From: Gammaproteobacteria bacterium UBA2955
GTDB lineage: Bacteria > Pseudomonadota > Gammaproteobacteria > Pseudomonadales > Azotimanducaceae
Reading direction: 5' to 3'
Assembly: GCA_002348825.1 (NCBI GenBank)
Contig: DEBN01000181.1
Coordinates: forward strand, 57,299 to 63,237
Length of the DNA stretch: 5,939 bases
Positions 5,389-5,939 of this stretch are shown one piece after another. Within the stretch, counting starts at the first letter, position 1. Each line of letters opens with the position of its first letter. The notes beneath the pieces were generated by a model. It saw only the letters and a list, made by a program, of their open reading frames with translations. It was not told where the DNA came from and made no database searches. The position numbers and the translations under genes are program-made.

Positions 5389-5939
5389 ATGGACATTGAT
5401 CTCAGCAGCGACGATCGAAAATTTCAAACCACTGTTCGTGAATTTCTTGCCGCTAACGACTATGTCGCTGGTAGCGACTACAACGAATGGCGCATGAATT
5501 GGTTTCGCCTCGCTCGAGCACAAGGTGGCTGGGATGTGCCAAAGTGGCCCGAAAAATTCGGTGGTCCCGGATGGAGCCCGACCCAGCATTATATCTGGGA
5601 ACAGGAAACCGCTCGTGCCCAGACTCCCTGGGACCTGCCATTCGGTCTATCTATGCTTGCCCCCGTGTTGATGAACTATGGTAACCAGGAACAGCAGCAA
5701 CGTTTTTTGCCCGACATTCGCGACCGCAAAGTAAATTGGTGTCAGGGTTACTCGGAACCTAATGCGGGTTCGGATTTGGCCAACCTTAAAACCAAGGCAG
5801 AGCTGTCGGCAGACGGCAGTCACTATGTAGTGAACGGCACTAAAATATGGACCACCTTGGCGCATATTGCAGACTGGATATTTTGCCTGACCCGCACCGA
5901 CGACAGCGGCAAGAAACAAGACGGCGTTACTTTCTTGCT
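5389..5939 (+). CDS. Acyl-CoA dehydrogenase, N-terminal part (runs off the window)
   Basis: This FAD enzyme oxidises an acyl-CoA to the 2,3-enoyl-CoA, passing electrons to electron-transfer flavoprotein. I translated 183 codons from the ATG at 5389 without a stop before the window ends; full-length relatives have roughly 390 residues. Residues 1-110 form the helical N-terminal domain, with GGWDVPKWPEKFGGPGWSP (46-64), PFGLSMLAPVL (84-94) and a GNQEQQQRFLPDI segment (98-110). The middle domain begins with the FAD/substrate signature CQGYSEPNAGSDLA (118-131), then VNGTKIWTT (148-156) and ADWIFCL (161-167). The catalytic Glu lies in the unseen C-terminal domain. The wording of these motifs resembles the pimeloyl-CoA dehydrogenase large subunit/FadE-like branch, whose members often pair with a second dehydrogenase gene, but the substrate cannot be told. 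AAGG (5378-5382 area) with a G-rich run precedes the start. The gene is divergent from the crotonase. Confidence 0.92.
   Translation, partial: MDIDLSSDDRKFQTTVREFLAANDYVAGSDYNEWRMNWFRLARAQGGWDVPKWPEKFGGPGWSPTQHYIWEQETARAQTPWDLPFGLSMLAPVLMNYGNQEQQQRFLPDIRDRKVNWCQGYSEPNAGSDLANLKTKAELSADGSHYVVNGTKIWTTLAHIADWIFCLTRTDDSGKKQDGVTFL

Noticed and set aside
5308..5919. Three minus-strand open frames (5308-5589, 5453-5641, 5647-5919) at the right end
   Set aside because: They lie opposite the acyl-CoA dehydrogenase, which has continuous family motifs on the plus strand from 5389, so they are shadows of it.
1..5939. A mobile element, phage, CRISPR, toxin-antitoxin or other defence system in the window
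   Set aside because: I saw no integrase, transposase, repeat-spacer array, toxin or terminal repeats. All large genes belong to common metabolic or transporter families.

Overview
The window reads as ordinary, gene-dense bacterial chromosome. Seven complete protein genes and the first part of an eighth occupy almost all of it. Moderate GC, Shine-Dalgarno-like start sites and the close match of the RarD, TesB and NUDIX products to enterobacterial proteins point to a Gammaproteobacterium. A marine, lipid-degrading type is a guess from gene content only. There is no sign of rRNA, tRNA, CRISPR, insertion sequences, phage genes or an origin.

Layout from left to right. (1) On the minus strand, a 67-residue uncharacterised ORF (900-1103) overlaps the start of rarD (4-903) by four bases, ATGA, forming a two-gene unit. 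(2) A 186-bp divergent intergenic region leads to tesB, acyl-CoA thioesterase II, on the plus strand (1290-2183). (3) On the minus strand come a Prx5-type peroxiredoxin (2213-2692), which has its own likely sigma70 promoter, and upstream of it a CoA-pyrophosphatase-type NUDIX hydrolase (2796-3464). (4) Divergent from the NUDIX gene is a second EamA/DMT transporter (3529-4452), whose promoter-like boxes lie so close to the ATG that its mRNA may be leaderless. (5) Convergent with that, on the minus strand, is a PaaG-like crotonase (4464-5252). (6) Divergent from the crotonase, an acyl-CoA dehydrogenase gene starts at 5389 and runs off the right edge.

Four of the eight genes act on CoA or acyl-CoA: a thioesterase, a CoA pyrophosphatase, a crotonase and an acyl-CoA dehydrogenase. 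They alternate strands and do not form one operon, so a shared role in fatty-acid or acyl-CoA turnover is inferred from proximity alone. The peroxiredoxin would fit beside acyl-CoA oxidation as peroxide defence, but that too is inference. I found no convincing new system. The points most worth a second look are the small ORF coupled to rarD, the crotonase lacking both classical catalytic glutamates, and the very short leader of the second transporter.
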